DNA from: Eutreptiella sp. 'Long Island Sound 2002'
Taxonomy: Eukaryota > Euglenozoa > Euglenophyceae > Eutreptiales > Eutreptiaceae
Direction: 5' to 3'
Assembly: GCA_964036045.1 (NCBI GenBank)
Contig: OZ038394.1
Coordinates: 1 to 64,000 of the forward strand
Length of the DNA stretch: 64,000 nt
In this document: one piece after another, positions 1 to 14,000 of the stretch
Numbering within the stretch: the first letter of the stretch is position 1
How the letters are laid out: each line of letters opens with the position of its first letter
Notes under the pieces: model-generated
The model's input: only the letters and a program-made list of their open reading frames with translations
Told to the model about the DNA's origin: nothing
Databases searched by the model: none
Made by a program: the position numbers and the translations under genes

Positions 1-276
1 TCTCTCTCTCTCCCTCTCTCTCCATCTGTTTCGAACAAGGAGTTGCTCCCAGACGGATGGCAACAGGAGAGCCGCAATATTGGAGTTTCATTTGCCCTGG
101 GCAATGTGACAAAGTTGTGATGTTGTTTTGTCTGGGGCTGGGGTGATCTTGTAGTGGGTAACCTTGGGGCTGCAGCACGGAGATGTAATCCAGCTCATGC
201 TCTACACAAAAATCTGCGTCCCTTGTGCAGGCACCTTTGCTTTGTTCTGGTATTCTTGACGGAGAAAATTTTCAGT
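1..276. other. Unique flank left of the telomere array
   Basis: Positions 1-23 are a short CT-rich microsatellite and the remainder is unique sequence of mixed composition. I see no credible ORF; the only open frame crossing it owes its length to the repeat array that follows. It shows no visible similarity to the sequence right of the fusion (18205 onward), so the two arrays are not flanked by an inverted duplication. The last bases before the array are CAGTGG, running straight into TTAGGG. Confidence 0.6.
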
Positions 277-3200
277 GGTTAGGGTTAGGGTTAGGGTTAG
301 GGTTAGGGTTAGGGTTAGGGTTAGGGTTAGGGTTAGGGTTAGGGTTAGGGTTAGGGTTAGGGTTAGGGTTAGGGTTAGGGTTAGGGTTAGGGTTAGGGTT
401 AGGGTTAGGGTTAGGGTTAGGGTTAGGGTTAGGGTTAGGGTTAGGGTTAGGGTTAGGGTTAGGGTTAGGGTTAGGGTTAGGGTTAGGGTTAGGGTTAGGG
501 TTAGGGTTAGGGTTAGGGTTAGGGTTAGGGTTAGGGTTAGGGTTAGGGTTAGGGTTAGGGTTAGGGTTAGGGTTAGGGTTAGGGTTAGGGTTAGGGTTAG
601 GGTTAGGGTTAGGGTTAGGGTTAGGGTTAGGGTTAGGGTTAGGGTTAGGGTTAGGGTTAGGGTTAGGGTTAGGGTTAGGGTTAGGGTTAGGGTTAGGGTT
701 AGGGTTAGGGTTAGGGTTAGGGTTAGGGTTAGGGTTAGGGTTAGGGTTAGGGTTAGGGTTAGGGTTAGGGTTAGGGTTAGGGTTAGGGTTAGGGTTAGGG
801 TTAGGGTTAGGGTTAGGGTTAGGGTTAGGGTTAGGGTTAGGGTTAGGGTTAGGGTTAGGGTTAGGGTTAGGGTTAGGGTTAGGGTTAGGGTTAGGGTTAG
901 GGTTAGGGTTAGGGTTAGGGTTAGGGTTAGGGTTAGGGTTAGGGTTAGGGTTAGGGTTAGGGTTAGGGTTAGGGTTAGGGTTAGGGTTAGGGTTAGGGTT
1001 AGGGTTAGGGTTAGGGTTAGGGTTAGGGTTAGGGTTAGGGTTAGGGTTAGGGTTAGGGTTAGGGTTAGGGTTAGGGTTAGGGTTAGGGTTAGGGTTAGGG
1101 TTAGGGTTAGGGTTAGGGTTAGGGTTAGGGTTAGGGTTAGGGTTAGGGTTAGGGTTAGGGTTAGGGTTAGGGTTAGGGTTAGGGTTAGGGTTAGGGTTAG
1201 GGTTAGGGTTAGGGTTAGGGTTAGGGTTAGGGTTAGGGTTAGGGTTAGGGTTAGGGTTAGGGTTAGGGTTAGGGTTAGGGTTAGGGTTAGGGTTAGGGTT
1301 AGGGTTAGGGTTAGGGTTAGGGTTAGGGTTAGGGTTAGGGTTAGGGTTAGGGTTAGGGTTAGGGTTAGGGTTAGGGTTAGGGTTAGGGTTAGGGTTAGGG
1401 TTAGGGTTAGGGTTAGGGTTAGGGTTAGGGTTAGGGTTAGGGTTAGGGTTAGGGTTAGGGTTAGGGTTAGGGTTAGGGTTAGGGTTAGGGTTAGGGTTAG
1501 GGTTAGGGTTAGGGTTAGGGTTAGGGTTAGGGTTAGGGTTAGGGTTAGGGTTAGGGTTAGGGTTAGGGTTAGGGTTAGGGTTAGGGTTAGGGTTAGGGTT
1601 AGGGTTAGGGTTAGGGTTAGGGTTAGGGTTAGGGTTAGGGTTAGGGTTAGGGTTAGGGTTAGGGTTAGGGTTAGGGTTAGGGTTAGGGTTAGGGTTAGGG
1701 TTAGGGTTAGGGTTAGGGTTAGGGTTAGGGTTAGGGTTAGGGTTAGGGTTAGGGTTAGGGTTAGGGTTAGGGTTAGGGTTAGGGTTAGGGTTAGGGTTAG
1801 GGTTAGGGTTAGGGTTAGGGTTAGGGTTAGGGTTAGGGTTAGGGTTAGGGTTAGGGTTAGGGTTAGGGTTAGGGTTAGGGTTAGGGTTAGGGTTAGGGTT
1901 AGGGTTAGGGTTAGGGTTAGGGTTAGGGTTAGGGTTAGGGTTAGGGTTAGGGTTAGGGTTAGGGTTAGGGTTAGGGTTAGGGTTAGGGTTAGGGTTAGGG
2001 TTAGGGTTAGGGTTAGGGTTAGGGTTAGGGTTAGGGTTAGGGTTAGGGTTAGGGTTAGGGTTAGGGTTAGGGTTAGGGTTAGGGTTAGGGTTAGGGTTAG
2101 GGTTAGGGTTAGGGTTAGGGTTAGGGTTAGGGTTAGGGTTAGGGTTAGGGTTAGGGTTAGGGTTAGGGTTAGGGTTAGGGTTAGGGTTAGGGTTAGGGTT
2201 AGGGTTAGGGTTAGGGTTAGGGTTAGGGTTAGGGTTAGGGTTAGGGTTAGGGTTAGGGTTAGGGTTAGGGTTAGGGTTAGGGTTAGGGTTAGGGTTAGGG
2301 TTAGGGTTAGGGTTAGGGTTAGGGTTAGGGTTAGGGTTAGGGTTAGGGTTAGGGTTAGGGTTAGGGTTAGGGTTAGGGTTAGGGTTAGGGTTAGGGTTAG
2401 GGTTAGGGTTAGGGTTAGGGTTAGGGTTAGGGTTAGGGTTAGGGTTAGGGTTAGGGTTAGGGTTAGGGTTAGGGTTAGGGTTAGGGTTAGGGTTAGGGTT
2501 AGGGTTAGGGTTAGGGTTAGGGTTAGGGTTAGGGTTAGGGTTAGGGTTAGGGTTAGGGTTAGGGTTAGGGTTAGGGTTAGGGTTAGGGTTAGGGTTAGGG
2601 TTAGGGTTAGGGTTAGGGTTAGGGTTAGGGTTAGGGTTAGGGTTAGGGTTAGGGTTAGGGTTAGGGTTAGGGTTAGGGTTAGGGTTAGGGTTAGGGTTAG
2701 GGTTAGGGTTAGGGTTAGGGTTAGGGTTAGGGTTAGGGTTAGGGTTAGGGTTAGGGTTAGGGTTAGGGTTAGGGTTAGGGTTAGGGTTAGGGTTAGGGTT
2801 AGGGTTAGGGTTAGGGTTAGGGTTAGGGTTAGGGTTAGGGTTAGGGTTAGGGTTAGGGTTAGGGTTAGGGTTAGGGTTAGGGTTAGGGTTAGGGTTAGGG
2901 TTAGGGTTAGGGTTAGGGTTAGGGTTAGGGTTAGGGTTAGGGTTAGGGTTAGGGTTAGGGTTAGGGTTAGGGTTAGGGTTAGGGTTAGGGTTAGGGTTAG
3001 GGTTAGGGTTAGGGTTAGGGTTAGGGTTAGGGTTAGGGTTAGGGTTAGGGTTAGGGTTAGGGTTAGGGTTAGGGTTAGGGTTAGGGTTAGGGTTAGGGTT
3101 AGGGTTAGGGTTAGGGTTAGGGTTAGGGTTAGGGTTAGGGTTAGGGTTAGGGTTAGGGTTAGGGTTAGGGTTAGGGTTAGGGTTAGGGTTAGGGTTAGGG

Positions 3201-6200
3201 TTAGGGTTAGGGTTAGGGTTAGGGTTAGGGTTAGGGTTAGGGTTAGGGTTAGGGTTAGGGTTAGGGTTAGGGTTAGGGTTAGGGTTAGGGTTAGGGTTAG
3301 GGTTAGGGTTAGGGTTAGGGTTAGGGTTAGGGTTAGGGTTAGGGTTAGGGTTAGGGTTAGGGTTAGGGTTAGGGTTAGGGTTAGGGTTAGGGTTAGGGTT
3401 AGGGTTAGGGTTAGGGTTAGGGTTAGGGTTAGGGTTAGGGTTAGGGTTAGGGTTAGGGTTAGGGTTAGGGTTAGGGTTAGGGTTAGGGTTAGGGTTAGGG
3501 TTAGGGTTAGGGTTAGGGTTAGGGTTAGGGTTAGGGTTAGGGTTAGGGTTAGGGTTAGGGTTAGGGTTAGGGTTAGGGTTAGGGTTAGGGTTAGGGTTAG
3601 GGTTAGGGTTAGGGTTAGGGTTAGGGTTAGGGTTAGGGTTAGGGTTAGGGTTAGGGTTAGGGTTAGGGTTAGGGTTAGGGTTAGGGTTAGGGTTAGGGTT
3701 AGGGTTAGGGTTAGGGTTAGGGTTAGGGTTAGGGTTAGGGTTAGGGTTAGGGTTAGGGTTAGGGTTAGGGTTAGGGTTAGGGTTAGGGTTAGGGTTAGGG
3801 TTAGGGTTAGGGTTAGGGTTAGGGTTAGGGTTAGGGTTAGGGTTAGGGTTAGGGTTAGGGTTAGGGTTAGGGTTAGGGTTAGGGTTAGGGTTAGGGTTAG
3901 GGTTAGGGTTAGGGTTAGGGTTAGGGTTAGGGTTAGGGTTAGGGTTAGGGTTAGGGTTAGGGTTAGGGTTAGGGTTAGGGTTAGGGTTAGGGTTAGGGTT
4001 AGGGTTAGGGTTAGGGTTAGGGTTAGGGTTAGGGTTAGGGTTAGGGTTAGGGTTAGGGTTAGGGTTAGGGTTAGGGTTAGGGTTAGGGTTAGGGTTAGGG
4101 TTAGGGTTAGGGTTAGGGTTAGGGTTAGGGTTAGGGTTAGGGTTAGGGTTAGGGTTAGGGTTAGGGTTAGGGTTAGGGTTAGGGTTAGGGTTAGGGTTAG
4201 GGTTAGGGTTAGGGTTAGGGTTAGGGTTAGGGTTAGGGTTAGGGTTAGGGTTAGGGTTAGGGTTAGGGTTAGGGTTAGGGTTAGGGTTAGGGTTAGGGTT
4301 AGGGTTAGGGTTAGGGTTAGGGTTAGGGTTAGGGTTAGGGTTAGGGTTAGGGTTAGGGTTAGGGTTAGGGTTAGGGTTAGGGTTAGGGTTAGGGTTAGGG
4401 TTAGGGTTAGGGTTAGGGTTAGGGTTAGGGTTAGGGTTAGGGTTAGGGTTAGGGTTAGGGTTAGGGTTAGGGTTAGGGTTAGGGTTAGGGTTAGGGTTAG
4501 GGTTAGGGTTAGGGTTAGGGTTAGGGTTAGGGTTAGGGTTAGGGTTAGGGTTAGGGTTAGGGTTAGGGTTAGGGTTAGGGTTAGGGTTAGGGTTAGGGTT
4601 AGGGTTAGGGTTAGGGTTAGGGTTAGGGTTAGGGTTAGGGTTAGGGTTAGGGTTAGGGTTAGGGTTAGGGTTAGGGTTAGGGTTAGGGTTAGGGTTAGGG
4701 TTAGGGTTAGGGTTAGGGTTAGGGTTAGGGTTAGGGTTAGGGTTAGGGTTAGGGTTAGGGTTAGGGTTAGGGTTAGGGTTAGGGTTAGGGTTAGGGTTAG
4801 GGTTAGGGTTAGGGTTAGGGTTAGGGTTAGGGTTAGGGTTCGGGTTAGGGTTAGGGTTAGGGTTAGGGTTAGGGTTAGGGTTAGGGTTAGGGTTAGGGTT
4901 AGGGTTAGGGTTAGGGTTAGGGTTAGGGTTAGGGTTAGGGTTAGGGTTAGGGTTAGGGTTAGGGTTAGGGTTAGGGTTAGGGTTAGGGTTAGGGTTAGGG
5001 TTAGGGTTAGGGTTAGGGTTAGGGTTAGGGTTAGGGTTAGGGTTAGGGTTAGGGTTAGGGTTAGGGTTAGGGTTAGGGTTAGGGTTAGGGTTAGGGTTAG
5101 GGTTAGGGTTAGGGTTAGGGTTAGGGTTAGGGTTAGGGTTAGGGTTAGGGTTAGGGTTAGGGTTAGGGTTAGGGTTAGGGTTAGGGTTAGGGTTAGGGTT
5201 AGGGTTAGGGTTAGGGTTAGGGTTAGGGTTAGGGTTAGGGTTAGGGTTAGGGTTAGGGTTAGGGTTAGGGTTAGGGTTAGGGTTAGGGTTAGGGTTAGGG
5301 TTAGGGTTAGGGTTAGGGTTAGGGTTAGGGTTAGGGTTAGGGTTAGGGTTAGGGTTAGGGTTAGGGTTAGGGTTAGGGTTAGGGTTAGGGTTAGGGTTAG
5401 GGTTAGGGTTAGGGTTAGGGTTAGGGTTAGGGTTAGGGTTAGGGTTAGGGTTAGGGTTAGGGTTAGGGTTAGGGTTAGGGTTAGGGTTAGGGTTAGGGTT
5501 AGGGTTAGGGTTAGGGTTAGGGTTAGGGTTAGGGTTAGGGTTAGGGTTAGGGTTAGGGTTAGGGTTAGGGTTAGGGTTAGGGTTAGGGTTAGGGTTAGGG
5601 TTAGGGTTAGGGTTAGGGTTAGGGTTAGGGTTAGGGTTAGGGTTAGGGTTAGGGTTAGGGTTAGGGTTAGGGTTAGGGTTAGGGTTAGGGTTAGGGTTAG
5701 GGTTAGGGTTAGGGTTAGGGTTAGGGTTAGGGTTAGGGTTAGGGTTAGGGTTAGGGTTAGGGTTAGGGTTAGGGTTAGGGTTAGGGTTAGGGTTAGGGTT
5801 AGGGTTAGGGTTAGGGTTAGGGTTAGGGTTAGGGTTAGGGTTAGGGTTAGGGTTAGGGTTAGGGTTAGGGTTAGGGTTAGGGTTAGGGTTAGGGTTAGGG
5901 TTAGGGTTAGGGTTAGGGTTAGGGTTAGGGTTAGGGTTAGGGTTAGGGTTAGGGTTAGGGTTAGGGTTAGGGTTAGGGTTAGGGTTAGGGTTAGGGTTAG
6001 GGTTAGGGTTAGGGTTAGGGTTAGGGTTAGGGTTAGGGTTAGGGTTAGGGTTAGGGTTAGGGTTAGGGTTAGGGTTAGGGTTAGGGTTAGGGTTAGGGTT
6101 AGGGTTAGGGTTAGGGTTAGGGTTAGGGTTAGGGTTAGGGTTAGGGTTAGGGTTAGGGTTAGGGTTAGGGTTAGGGTTAGGGTTAGGGTTAGGGTTAGGG

Positions 6201-7939
6201 TTAGGGTTAGGGTTAGGGTTAGGGTTAGGGTTAGGGTTAGGGTTAGGGTTAGGGTTAGGGTTAGGGTTAGGGTTAGGGTTAGGGTTAGGGTTAGGGTTAG
6301 GGTTAGGGTTAGGGTTAGGGTTAGGGTTAGGGTTAGGGTTAGGGTTAGGGTTAGGGTTAGGGTTAGGGTTAGGGTTAGGGTTAGGGTTAGGGTTAGGGTT
6401 AGGGTTAGGGTTAGGGTTAGGGTTAGGGTTAGGGTTAGGGTTAGGGTTAGGGTTAGGGTTAGGGTTAGGGTTAGGGTTAGGGTTAGGGTTAGGGTTAGGG
6501 TTAGGGTTAGGGTTAGGGTTAGGGTTAGGGTTAGGGTTAGGGTTAGGGTTAGGGTTAGGGTTAGGGTTAGGGTTAGGGTTAGGGTTAGGGTTAGGGTTAG
6601 GGTTAGGGTTAGGGTTAGGGTTAGGGTTAGGGTTAGGGTTAGGGTTAGGGTTAGGGTTAGGGTTAGGGTTAGGGTTAGGGTTAGGGTTAGGGTTAGGGTT
6701 AGGGTTAGGGTTAGGGTTAGGGTTAGGGTTAGGGTTAGGGTTAGGGTTAGGGTTAGGGTTAGGGTTAGGGTTAGGGTTAGGGTTAGGGTTAGGGTTAGGG
6801 TTAGGGTTAGGGTTAGGGTTAGGGTTAGGGTTAGGGTTAGGGTTAGGGTTAGGGTTAGGGTTAGGGTTAGGGTTAGGGTTAGGGTTAGGGTTAGGGTTAG
6901 GGTTAGGGTTAGGGTTAGGGTTAGGGTTAGGGTTAGGGTTAGGGTTAGGGTTAGGGTTAGGGTTAGGGTTAGGGTTAGGGTTAGGGTTAGGGTTAGGGTT
7001 AGGGTTAGGGTTAGGGTTAGGGTTAGGGTTAGGGTTAGGGTTAGGGTTAGGGTTAGGGTTAGGGTTAGGGTTAGGGTTAGGGTTAGGGTTAGGGTTAGGG
7101 TTAGGGTTAGGGTTAGGGTTAGGGTTAGGGTTAGGGTTAGGGTTAGGGTTAGGGTTAGGGTTAGGGTTAGGGTTAGGGTTAGGGTTAGGGTTAGGGTTAG
7201 GGTTAGGGTTAGGGTTAGGGTTAGGGTTAGGGTTAGGGTTAGGGTTAGGGTTAGGGTTAGGGTTAGGGTTAGGGTTAGGGTTAGGGTTAGGGTTAGGGTT
7301 AGGGTTAGGGTTAGGGTTAGGGTTAGGGTTAGGGTTAGGGTTAGGGTTAGGGTTAGGGTTAGGGTTAGGGTTAGGGTTAGGGTTAGGGTTAGGGTTAGGG
7401 TTAGGGTTAGGGTTAGGGTTAGGGTTAGGGTTAGGGTTAGGGTTAGGGTTAGGGTTAGGGTTAGGGTTAGGGTTAGGGTTAGGGTTAGGGTTAGGGTTAG
7501 GGTTAGGGTTAGGGTTAGGGTTAGGGTTAGGGTTAGGGTTAGGGTTAGGGTTAGGGTTAGGGTTAGGGTTAGGGTTAGGGTTAGGGTTAGGGTTAGGGTT
7601 AGGGTTAGGGTTAGGGTTAGGGTTAGGGTTAGGGTTAGGGTTAGGGTTAGGGTTAGGGTTAGGGTTAGGGTTAGGGTTAGGGTTAGGGTTAGGGTTAGGG
7701 TTAGGGTTAGGGTTAGGGTTAGGGTTAGGGTTAGGGTTGTTAGGGTTAGGGTTAGGGTTAGGGTTAGGGTTAGGGTTAGGGTTAGGGTTAGGGTTAGGGT
7801 TAGGGTTAGGGTTAGGGTTAGGGTTAGGGTTAGGGTTAGGGTTAGGGTTAGGGTTAGGGTTAGGGTTAGGGTTAGGGTTAGGGTTAGGGTTAGGGTTAGG
7901 GTTAGGGTTAGGGTTAGGTTAGGGTTAGGGTTAGGGTTA
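277..7939 (+). repeat. (TTAGGG)n telomeric array, G-rich strand left to right
   Basis: About 7.66 kb of almost perfect TTAGGG hexamers. Rare variants are visible: TTCGGG near 4850, a GTTGTTAGGG slip near 7738, and TTAGG near 7918. The G-rich strand reads left to right, which is the orientation of a right-hand chromosome end. The array is purest next to the unique flank and degenerates toward the junction at 7940. Apparent long ORFs here (Gly-Leu or Val-Arg dipeptides) are repeat translations, not genes. Confidence 0.98.
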
Positions 7940-8064
7940 GGGTTGGGTTAGGTTGGGTTAGGGTGGGTAGGTTAGGGTTAGGGTTGGGTAGGGGGTGGGG
8001 TTAGGGTTAGGGTTGGGGGTGGGGTGGGGTGGGGTGGGTGGGGTGGGTGGGTGGGGGTGGTACC
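7940..8064. repeat. Degenerate G-rich junction between opposed telomere arrays
   Basis: About 125 bp of GGGTTGGG, GGGTGG and GGTGGGG variants link the G-strand array on the left to the C-strand array on the right. The switch of strand occurs at a GGTACC hexanucleotide at about 8059-8064, after which CCCTAA units begin. Seen directly: repeat orientation reverses here. Inference: this is either the point where two chromosome termini were joined or the place where two contig ends were merged; the bases alone cannot decide. Confidence 0.85.
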
Positions 8065-11000
8065 TAACCCTAACCCTAACCCGAACCCTAACCCTAACCC
8101 TAACCCTAACCCTAACCTAACCCTAACCCTAACCCTAACCCTAACCCTAACCCTAACCCTAACCCTAACCCTAACCCTAACCCTAACCCTAACCCTAACC
8201 CTAACCCTAACCCTAACCCTAACCCTAACCCTAACCCTAACCCTAACCCTAACCCTAACCCTAACCCTAACCCTAACCCTAACCCTAACCCTAACCCTAA
8301 CCCTAACCCTAACCCTAACCCTAACCCTAACCCTAACCCTAACCCTAACCCTAACCCTAACCCTAACCCTAACCCTAACCCTAACCCTAACCCTAACCCT
8401 AACCCTAACCCTAACCCTAACCCTAACCCTAACCCTAACCCTAACCCTAACCCTAACCCTAACCCTAACCCTAACCCTAACCCTAACCCTAACCCTAACC
8501 CTAACCCTAACCCTAACCCTAACCCTAACCCTAACCCTAACCCTAACCCTAACCCTAACCCTAACCCTAACCCTAACCCTAACCCTAACCCTAACCCTAA
8601 CCCTAACCCTAACCCTAACCCTAACCCTAACCCTAACCCTAACCCTAACCCTAACCCTAACCCTAACCCTAACCCTAACCCTAACCCTAACCCTAACCCT
8701 AACCCTAACCCTAACCCTAACCCTAACCCTAACCCTAACCCTAACCCTAACCCTAACCCTAACCCTAACCCTAACCCTAACCCTAACCCTAACCCTAACC
8801 CTAACCCTAACCCTAACCCTAACCCTAACCCTAACCATAACCCTAACCCTAACCCTAACCCTAACCCTAACCCTAACCCTAACCCTAACCCTAACCCTAA
8901 CCCTAACCCTAACCCTAACCCTAACCCTAACCCTAACCCTAACCCTAACCCTAACCCTAACCCTAACCCTAACCCTAACCCTAACCCTAACCCTAACCCT
9001 AACCCTAACCCTAACCCTAACCCTAACCCTAACCCTAACCCTAACCCTAACCCTAACCCTAACCCTAACCCTAACCCTAACCCTAACCCTAACCCTAACC
9101 CTAACCCTAACCCTAACCCTAACCCTAACCCTAACCCTAACCCTAACCCTAACCCTAACCCTAACCCTAACCCTAACCCTAACCCTAACCCTAACCCTAA
9201 CCCTAACCCTAACCCTAACCCTAACCCTAACCCTAACCCTAACCCTAACCCTAACCCTAACCCTAACCCTAACCCTAACCCTAACCCTAACCCTAACCCT
9301 AACCCTAACCCTAACCCTAACCCTAACCCTAACCCTAACCCTAACCCTAACCCTAACCCTAACCCTAACCCTAACCCTAACCCTAACCCTAACCCTAACC
9401 CTAACCCTAACCCTAACCCTAACCCTAACCCTAACCCTAACCCTAACCCTAACCCTAACCCTAACCCTAACCCTAACCCTAACCCTAACCCTAACCCTAA
9501 CCCTAACCCTAACCCTAACCCTAACCCTAACCCTAACCCTAACCCTAACCCTAACCCTAACCCTAACCCTAACCCTAACCCTAACCCTAACCCTAACCCT
9601 AACCCTAACCCTAACCCTAACCCTAACCCTAACCCTAACCCTAACCCTAACCCTAACCCTAACCCTAACCCTAACCCTAACCCTAACCCTAACCCTAACC
9701 CTAACCCTAACCCTAACCCTAACCCTAACCCTAACCCTAACCCTAACCCTAACCCTAACCCTAACCCTAACCCTAACCCTAACCCTAACCCTAACCCTAA
9801 CCCTAACCCTAACCCTAACCCTAACCCTAACCCTAACCCTAACCCTAACCCTAACCCTAACCCTAACCCTAACCCTAACCCTAACCCTAACCCTAACCCT
9901 AACCCTAACCCTAACCCTAACCCTAACCCTAACCCTAACCCTAACCCTAACCCTAACCCTAACCCTAACCCTAACCCTAACCCTAACCCTAACCCTAACC
10001 CTAACCCTAACCCTAACCCTAACCCTAACCCTAACCCTAACCCTAACCCTAACCCTAACCCTAACCCTAACCCTAACCCTAACCCTAACCCTAACCCTAA
10101 CCCTAACCCTAACCCTAACCCTAACCCTAACCCTAACCCTAACCCTAACCCTAACCCTAACCCTAACCCTAACCCTAACCCTAACCCTAACCCTAACCCT
10201 AACCCTAACCCTAACCCTAACCCTAACCCTAACCCTAACCCTAACCCTAACCCTAACCCTAACCCTAACCCTAACCCTAACCCTAACCCTAACCCTAACC
10301 CTAACCCTAACCCTAACCCTAACCCTAACCCTAACCCTAACCCTAACCCTAACCCTAACCCTAACCCTAACCCTAACCCTAACCCTAACCCTAACCCTAA
10401 CCTCCTAACCCTAACCCTAACCCTAACCCTAACCCTAACCCTAACCCTAACCCTAACCCTAACCCTAACCCTAACCCTAACCCTAACCCTAACCCTAACC
10501 CTAACCCTAACCCTAACCCTAACCCTAACCCTAACCCTAACCCTAACCCTAACCCTAACCCTAACCCTAACCCTAACCCTAACCCTAACCCTAACCCTAA
10601 CCCTAACCCTAACCCTAACCCTAACCCTAACCCTAACCCTAACCCTAACCCTAACCCTAACCCTAACCCTAACCCTAACCCTAACCCTAACCCTAACCCT
10701 AACCCTAACCCTAACCCTAACCCTAACCCTAACCCTAACCCTAACCCTAACCCTAACCCTAACCCTAACCCTAACCCTAACCCTAACCCTAACCCTAACC
10801 CTAACCCTAACCCTAACCCTAACCCTAACCCTAACCCTAACCCTAACCCTAACCCTAACCCTAACCCTAACCCTAACCCTAACCCTAACCCTAACCCTAA
10901 CCCTAACCCTAACCCTAACCCTAACCCTAACCCTAACCCTAACCCTAACCCTAACCCTAACCCTAACCCTAACCCTAACCCTAACCCTAACCCTAACCCT

Positions 11001-14000
11001 AACCCTAACCCTAACCCTAACCCTAACCCTAACCCTAACCCTAACCCTAACCCTAACCCTAACCCTAACCCTAACCCTAACCCTAACCCTAACCCTAACC
11101 CTAACCCTAACCCTAACCCTAACCCTAACCCTAACCCTAACCCTAACCCTAACCCTAACCCTAACCCTAACCCTAACCCTAACCCTAACCCTAACCCTAA
11201 CCCTAACCCTAACCCTAACCCTAACCCTAACCCTAACCCTAACCCTAACCCTAACCCTAACCCTAACCCTAACCCTAACCCTAACCCTAACCCTAACCCT
11301 AACCCTAACCCTAACCCTAACCCTAACCCTAACCCTAACCCTAACCCTAACCCTAACCCTAACCCTAACCCTAACCCTAACCCTAACCCTAACCCTAACC
11401 CTAACCCTAACCCTAACCCTAACCCTAACCCTAACCCTAACCCTAACCCTAACCCTAACCCTAACCCTAACCCTAACCCTAACCCTAACCCTAACCCTAA
11501 CCCTAACCCTAACCCTAACCCTAACCCTAACCCTAACCCTAACCCTAACCCTAACCCTAACCCTAACCCTAACCCTAACCCTAACCCTAACCCTAACCCT
11601 AACCCTAACCCTAACCCTAACCCTAACCCTAACCCTAACCCTAACCCTAACCCTAACCCTAACCCTAACCCTAACCCTAACCCTAACCCTAACCCTAACC
11701 CTAACCCTAACCCTAACCCTAACCCTAACCCTAACCCTAACCCTAACCCTAACCCTAACCCTAACCCTAACCCTAACCCTAACCCTAACCCTAACCCTAA
11801 CCCTAACCCTAACCCTAACCCTAACCCTAACCCTAACCCTAACCCTAACCCTAACCCTAACCCTAACCCTAACCCTAACCCTAACCCTAACCCTAACCCT
11901 AACCCTAACCCTAACCCTAACCCTAACCCTAACCCTAACCCTAACCCTAACCCTAACCCTAACCCTAACCCTAACCCTAACCCTAACCCTAACCCTAACC
12001 CTAACCCTAACCCTAACCCTAACCCTAACCCTAACCCTAACCCTAACCCTAACCCTAACCCTAACCCTAACCCTAACCCTAACCCTAACCCTAACCCTAA
12101 CCCTAACCCTAACCCTAACCCTAACCCTAACCCTAACCCTAACCCTAACCCTAACCCTAACCCTAACCCTAACCCTAACCCTAACCCTAACCCTAACCCT
12201 AACCCTAACCCTAACCCTAACCCTAACCCTAACCCTAACCCTAACCCTAACCCTAACCCTAACCCTAACCCTAACCCTAACCCTAACCCTAACCCTAACC
12301 CTAACCCTAACCCTAACCCTAACCCTAACCCTAACCCTAACCCTAACCCTAACCCTAACCCTAACCCTAACCCTAACCCTAACCCTAACCCTAACCCTAA
12401 CCCTAACCCTAACCCTAACCCTAACCCTAACCCTAACCCTAACCCTAACCCTAACCCTAACCCTAACCCTAACCCTAACCCTAACCCTAACCCTAACCCT
12501 AACCCTAACCCTAACCCTAACCCTAACCCTAACCCTAACCCTAACCCTAACCCTAACCCTAACCCTAACCCTAACCCTAACCCTAACCCTAACCCTAACC
12601 CTAACCCTAACCCTAACCCTAACCCTAACCCTAACCCTAACCCTAACCCTAACCCTAACCCTAACCCTAACCCTAACCCTAACCCTAACCCTAACCCTAA
12701 CCCTAACCCTAACCCTAACCCTAACCCTAACCCTAACCCTAACCCTAACCCTAACCCTAACCCTAACCCTAACCCTAACCCTAACCCTAACCCTAACCCT
12801 AACCCTAACCCTAACCCTAACCCTAACCCTAACCCTAACCCTAACCCTAACCCTAACCCTAACCCTAACCCTAACCCTAACCCTAACCCTAACCCTAACC
12901 CTAACCCTAACCCTAACCCTAACCCTAACCCTAACCCTAACCCTAACCCTAACCCTAACCCTAACCCTAACCCTAACCCTAACCCTAACCCTAACCCTAA
13001 CCCTAACCCTAACCCTAACCCTAACCCTAACCCTAACCCTAACCCTAACCCTAACCCTAACCCTAACCCTAACCCTAACCCTAACCCTAACCCTAACCCT
13101 AACCCTAACCCTAACCCTAACCCTAACCCTAACCCTAACCCTAACCCTAACCCTAACCCTAACCCTAACCCTAACCCTAACCCTAACCCTAACCCTAACC
13201 CTAACCCTAACCCTAACCCTAACCCTAACCCTAACCCTAACCCTAACCCTAACCCTAACCCTAACCCTAACCCTAACCCTAACCCTAACCCTAACCCTAA
13301 CCCTAACCCTAACCCTAACCCTAACCCTAACCCTAACCCTAACCCTAACCCTAACCCTAACCCTAACCCTAACCCTAACCCTAACCCTAACCCTAACCCT
13401 AACCCTAACCCTAACCCTAACCCTAACCCTAACCCTAACCCTAACCCTAACCCTAACCCTAACCCTAACCCTAACCCTAACCCTAACCCTAACCCTAACC
13501 CTAACCCTAACCCTAACCCTAACCCTAACCCTAACCCTAACCCTAACCCTAACCCTAACCCTAACCCTAACCCTAACCCTAACCCTAACCCTAACCCTAA
13601 CCCTAACCCTAACCCTAACCCTAACCCTAACCCTAACCCTAACCCTAACCCTAACCCTAACCCTAACCCTAACCCTAACCCTAACCCTAACCCTAACCCT
13701 AACCCTAACCCTAACCCTAACCCTAACCCTAACCCTAACCCTAACCCTAACCCTAACCCTAACCCTAACCCTAACCCTAACCCTAACCCTAACCCTAACC
13801 CTAACCCTAACCCTAACCCTAACCCTAACCCTAACCCTAACCCTAACCCTAACCCTAACCCTAACCCTAACCCTAACCCTAACCCTAACCCTAACCCTAA
13901 CCCTAACCCTAACCCTAACCCTAACCCTAACCCTAACCCTAACCCTAACCCTAACCCTAACCCTAACCCTAACCCTAACCCTAACCCTAACCCTAACCCT